Assembly: GCF_003073475.1 (NCBI RefSeq)
Contig: NZ_CP029033.1
Span: 310,001 to 374,000 of the forward strand
Origin: Actinobaculum sp. 313
Lineage (GTDB): Bacteria; Actinomycetota; Actinomycetes; Actinomycetales; Actinomycetaceae
Reading direction: 5' to 3'
DNA: 64,000 bases
Shown here: piece by piece, positions 60,791-64,000 of the stretch
Numbering within the stretch: position 1 is the first letter of the stretch
Layout: each line of letters opens with the position of its first letter
The notes under the pieces: model-generated
Seen by the model: only the letters and a program-made list of their open reading frames with translations
Told to the model about the DNA's origin: nothing
The model's database searches: none
Position numbers and translations under genes: made by a program

Positions 60791-61069
60791 AGGACCTCCT
60801 AGGGACGCACGCGATTCTAGTACTGTCTACGGTCCAATGTGCGAATCGATCACTATCCATTGTGACTAGTTACACCGAATGATCGCTAGTCGGCTGCCGG
60901 TCGCTCCGATCGATGCCCGATTTGACCCGTAGTTCAGTGACTTCACCCACTAGTGAACGCGGCTTCCGTCGGCGCCATTCCCGCGGGGGAATGTGCATCG
61001 TCCGGCACACCTCGGGGCAATTCGTGGCGAAGTCGGCAAGATTGCCATGAAGTGAACTAACGTAGTGCT

Positions 61070-61870
61070 GTGGGATTCACTCAGAGCACAGACTCGCCGC
61101 TTCATGGACGCGCGCTCATCACCGGTGGAACATCCGGCATTGGATTGTCGTTCGCGCATGGTCTGGCGGCACGTGGCTGCACTCTCACGCTGGTGGCGCG
61201 CGACGAAGAACGACTACGGCGTACATGCGCTCAATTGGAGCGTCGCGCGCATGTTGCATGTGATTACCTTGTGGCGGATCTCGGGCAGCCAGAAGAGGTG
61301 CAGCGCGTCGCTGCGCTCCTTGCGAGTGCGGACAATCCCATCGAGGTCTTCGTCAACAACGCCGGCCACGGACTACACCACAAACTTGCTACGGCTGATA
61401 CGGTCCCTTTAGCAGAGGCGATTGATGTCATGGCATCGGCCGTTGTAGAACTTGGCGCGGTCGCCGGAGCTGCCATGAAGGGCCGTGGCCATGGTGTGAT
61501 CATCAACACTGCGTCCGTATCCGGTTTGGTGCCCATGGGTCTGTATTCGGCCATCAAATCACTAGTGCGTACTTGGTCCGAGTCATTAGCCATTGAGCTT
61601 GCGCCCACTGGCGTGCAGGTTATGACATTCATGCCCGGTTGGGTACGAACGGAACTGCATCAGCGCTCTGGAATCACGACGTCGAATATTCCCGGGTTCT
61701 TCTGGCTCGACGCCGACCGTGTTGTGCGGGAGTGTTTGCGTGACGTTGAAGCGGGGAGGACGCATTCGACTCCCTCCAAGCGGTTCAAAGTGATCGCCGC
61801 ACTTGCCGCCCATGCGCCGCGGCGTGCGGTAACTGCGGTGACCGCCAGAATCAACCGGGGACGGGACTGA
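61070..61870 (+). CDS. short-chain dehydrogenase/reductase
   Basis: A 266-residue classical SDR from GTG 61070. The cofactor motif is TGGTSGIG, NNAGH follows, and the catalytic residues are Ser in NTASVSG and Tyr/Lys in YSAIK. An Arg after the second strand (LVARDEER) suggests NADP(H). The C-terminus (PSKRFKVIAALAAHAPRRA) resembles membrane-associated ketoreductase/YqjQ-like SDRs. It is two bases upstream of the acyltransferase gene, so the pair may act in lipid metabolism (inference from context). Confidence 0.87.
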   Translation: MGFTQSTDSPLHGRALITGGTSGIGLSFAHGLAARGCTLTLVARDEERLRRTCAQLERRAHVACDYLVADLGQPEEVQRVAALLASADNPIEVFVNNAGHGLHHKLATADTVPLAEAIDVMASAVVELGAVAGAAMKGRGHGVIINTASVSGLVPMGLYSAIKSLVRTWSESLAIELAPTGVQVMTFMPGWVRTELHQRSGITTSNIPGFFWLDADRVVRECLRDVEAGRTHSTPSKRFKVIAALAAHAPRRAVTAVTARINRGRD

Positions 61871-61872
61871 GT

Positions 61873-62610
61873 ATGGCCGAGCCTCTTGAGCCAATTGACC
61901 GTTATCTTGACGAGGGGAGAATGCGACGACGTCGGCGCGTGCGCAAGTTGGTGACACGGCCGGTCATCTCCACCGTCGTTCGCCCCACTGTGTTGGGCGA
62001 GGAGAATATCGAAGGTCTGAAGGGCGCCTTTATTCTGGTACCCAACCACTCATCTCACCTGGATGCACCGATGGTGTTTTCCCTATTGCCCGACTCCTTG
62101 ACGGAGCGCCTGGCGACCGGTGCGGCCGCGGATTATTTCTACCGTCGCAAGGGAATCTCTGCACTCACATCCCTTTTCTTCAACAGCTATCCGATTGAGC
62201 GCGCCGGGCATCGCCGGGGCAAGGAACGCGGTCAGGCCGCAGGAATGACGGGCCGCCTGCTGCGGGCCGGAGTGCCTATCCTGGTCTTCCCGGAGGGATC
62301 ACGTTCCCGCAATGGAGAGATTGGGGCATTCAAGCCGGGTGCGGCCGCGCTGTCATTGAAGGTGGGTGTGCCAATCGTTCCGATTGCCATGGCCGGCGGC
62401 CACGAGGCAATGCCCGTCGGATCGGTTTTTCCGAAGGTTGGCAGCGAGGTTTTTCTCTTCATTGGCGCCCCGATGTACGGCAAAGAGGGCGAATCTGCGG
62501 AGGAATTCATGGCACGTGTGGTTCAAGCCATCACGCTCATGTTGGAGCAGCGCAGTGCTCATCCCATTGACGACGACGGTACGTCGCCATTCACGGGAGA
62601 GATCCTCTAA
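61873..62610 (+). CDS. 1-acyl-sn-glycerol-3-phosphate acyltransferase (PlsC-like)
   Basis: A 245-residue protein, ATG 61873. Acyltransferase motif I NHSSHLD (the NHX4D-type catalytic box), motif II FYRRKGI, motif III FPEGSRSR and motif IV VPIVPIAM are all present. It should transfer an acyl chain to lysophosphatidate or a similar acceptor at the membrane. It is cotranscribed with the SDR; its 3' end overlaps the convergent sensor kinase gene by four bases. Confidence 0.9.
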   Translation: MAEPLEPIDRYLDEGRMRRRRRVRKLVTRPVISTVVRPTVLGEENIEGLKGAFILVPNHSSHLDAPMVFSLLPDSLTERLATGAAADYFYRRKGISALTSLFFNSYPIERAGHRRGKERGQAAGMTGRLLRAGVPILVFPEGSRSRNGEIGAFKPGAAALSLKVGVPIVPIAMAGGHEAMPVGSVFPKVGSEVFLFIGAPMYGKEGESAEEFMARVVQAITLMLEQRSAHPIDDDGTSPFTGEIL

Positions 62611-64000
62611 CCTGCAGCGGCCATCTGGCTGGAACCGCGCCCGCCATTCTGCTTCTGAGCACGGCGACCGCCGGCACTAGAACGCTCGCGACCGCCTGCG
62701 GAGCGTCCCGCCTTGTTACTATGTGTTTGCTGCTCACCCGAAGCGTGGGCTGTTGCTTCCGCCGGGTGCTTCTCCTGAACCGGGAAGGAAAGACGGACGG
62801 TCAGGCCCCCACCGGCGGTCTCAGCCAGGCGAGCCGTGCCGCCATGGGCAGCCATAATGGCGGCGACAATCGCCAAACCGAGACCGGAGCCACCCGAGGC
62901 ACGGGAACGTGAGTAGTCGGTGCGATAGAATCGCTCAAACAGGTGAGCGGCATCCTCGGGCCTGACGCCGGGCCCATGGTCACGGACCTCAACAACCGCC
63001 TCGGATGGGGTGGGTTTCCCAACGGCGACCTCGACCGATGAACCGGCGGGCGTGTGTGTGAGCACGTTGGAAAGCAGGTTCGTGACTACCTGAGTTATCT
63101 TGTCTTCGTCGGCCGTCACCGTGATGTCTGCGGGCTCGGCTCCGTCAAGGCCTATCACGGAGGCCGGACGGGAGGAATCGCGTACTCGCAGGTCTTCCAC
63201 TGCGTTACGGCACACACGGGTGATGTCCACCGAACTCCATACCAACGGGCGTCCCTCATCGAGTCGCGCAAGCTGTAAGAGATCCTCTACCAGACCGCTC
63301 ATCCTGTGAGCTTCAGACTCAATCCGATCCATGGTCTGCGGGATTTTATCGGCTGGAACCCCGCCGAGGCGATAGAGCTCGGCGTAGCCACGAACTGTTG
63401 CCAATGGTGTCCGCAACTCGTGGGAGGCATCGGAAACGAATTGGCGCATCTTCGCCTCAGAGCGCGCTTTCACGGCGAACGCGTGTTCAATCTGGGCCAA
63501 CATGGCATTGATCGAGGCGGCGAGCATTCCGACCTCGGATCCCTCACGCCCCTCCGGAACGCGGCGGGAGAGATCGCCGGCGGCGATGGCATGCGTGGAA
63601 TGCTCGATGTCGCGCAACGGTTTGAATGATCTGCGAACAAATGCCCAGGTCAACAGTGCGCCTAGCGTCACAACACCCAGGGCGACTTGTAACAGGATCA
63701 GAGCAACCTGCATCACCGTGTTATGGATCGGTGCCAGTGGACGGGCGATAAGAATCTTTCCGATCGTGTTCGGCCCATTGGTCACTGGCAAGATCACGAC
63801 CCGCCACTGGGAACGGGCCTGCGTGCCTTCCACTGTGAACACTTGCGACGAGCCATCCCATCTTTCTAGGAGATCCTCTGTGGCGGCTGGTATTCCGTAC
63901 CGTTGCGCAACGATCGTGTTCACGCGAGTGAACAACTGCGTACTGCCGCGGGAGTCGGTGCTAACACTGGCGCTGAGGTAGTAATCCGAGAGCAAAGAGG
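62607..64000 (-). CDS. sensor histidine kinase (5' end outside the window)
   Basis: The frame is open to the window end, so the N-terminus (first membrane helix) is missing. The visible part has an extracytoplasmic sensor segment, a membrane helix (VALILLQVALGVVTLGALLTWAF), HAMP (RRSFKPLRDIEHST, DLSRRVP), HisKA with SDASHELRTPLATVRGYAE, and HATPase_c: NLLSNVLTHTP, RDHGPGV, FERFYR and GSGLGLAIV. A low-complexity basic tail of about 50 residues follows. It resembles actinobacterial PrrB/TcrY-type kinases. The partner response regulator is presumably just outside the window. Confidence 0.9.
   Translation of the reverse strand, partial: SLLSDYYLSASVSTDSRGSTQLFTRVNTIVAQRYGIPAATEDLLERWDGSSQVFTVEGTQARSQWRVVILPVTNGPNTIGKILIARPLAPIHNTVMQVALILLQVALGVVTLGALLTWAFVRRSFKPLRDIEHSTHAIAAGDLSRRVPEGREGSEVGMLAASINAMLAQIEHAFAVKARSEAKMRQFVSDASHELRTPLATVRGYAELYRLGGVPADKIPQTMDRIESEAHRMSGLVEDLLQLARLDEGRPLVWSSVDITRVCRNAVEDLRVRDSSRPASVIGLDGAEPADITVTADEDKITQVVTNLLSNVLTHTPAGSSVEVAVGKPTPSEAVVEVRDHGPGVRPEDAAHLFERFYRTDYSRSRASGGSGLGLAIVAAIMAAHGGTARLAETAGGGLTVRLSFPVQEKHPAEATAHASGEQQTHSNKAGRSAGGRERSSAGGRRAQKQNGGRGSSQMAAAG

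Overview
The window is a high-GC actinobacterial chromosome segment. DnaX with a long acidic/proline-rich linker, CarD, a DUF3263 protein, a DUF4032 protein, an MsiK-type sugar-importer ATPase, DUF5979 surface repeats with a sortase signal, CIRCE-controlled groEL and a lactococcin-972-type locus together suggest Actinomycetales, probably near Actinomycetaceae. The family assignment is inference from gene content. No ribosomal RNA, insertion sequence or CRISPR array was seen.

Layout. 0-5.8 kb: C-terminal part of a giant cell-wall-anchored repeat protein. 5.8-10.6 kb: MFS exporter, N6/release-factor-like methyltransferase, ferrochelatase. 10.8-15.7 kb: topA-tmk-holB, an overlapping replication/nucleotide operon broken by many single-base indels. 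16.1-21.3 kb: TAP-like lipoprotein hydrolase, tRNA-Thr(CGT), zinc dehydrogenase, gpmA, nucleoside hydrolase. 21.6-26.1 kb: carD-ispD-ispF-cysS-rlmB. 26.1-30.9 kb: hypothetical, ASCH, LytR_C and YbaK-type genes plus tRNA-Ser(GGA). 31.3-38 kb: ffs (SRP RNA)-dnaX-recR and lysC-asd. 38.2-44.6 kb: DUF4032 protein, MsiK ATPase, transmembrane Ser/Thr kinase, DsbA-like thioredoxin. 44.9-49.6 kb: tRNA-Thr(TGT), a small basic protein, a decayed DUF364 gene and a lactococcin-972-type bacteriocin locus (peptide, membrane protein, ABC ATPase). 49.9-53.8 kb: ung, DUF3263 gene, a second LytR_C gene, groEL with two CIRCE operators. 54.4-58.9 kb: a five-gene coupled operon with a DUF1023 alpha/beta hydrolase, three tandem paralogous lipoproteins and a small helical protein. 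59.1-64 kb: HD-like protein, short-chain dehydrogenase, PlsC acyltransferase and a sensor kinase cut by the window end.

Two accessory systems stand out. One is the lactococcin-972-type locus, whose peptide gene has an in-frame TGA where the family has Trp. The other is the hydrolase/three-lipoprotein/small-helical-protein operon, which resembles a secreted lipase-type toxin with lipoprotein immunity partners; that reading is a hypothesis.

A caution applies to the whole window. At least ten loci carry single-base losses, mostly in G or C runs, including essential genes (topA, tmk, holB, dnaX). Reading across them restores conserved motifs, so most are probably sequence errors rather than true pseudogenes.
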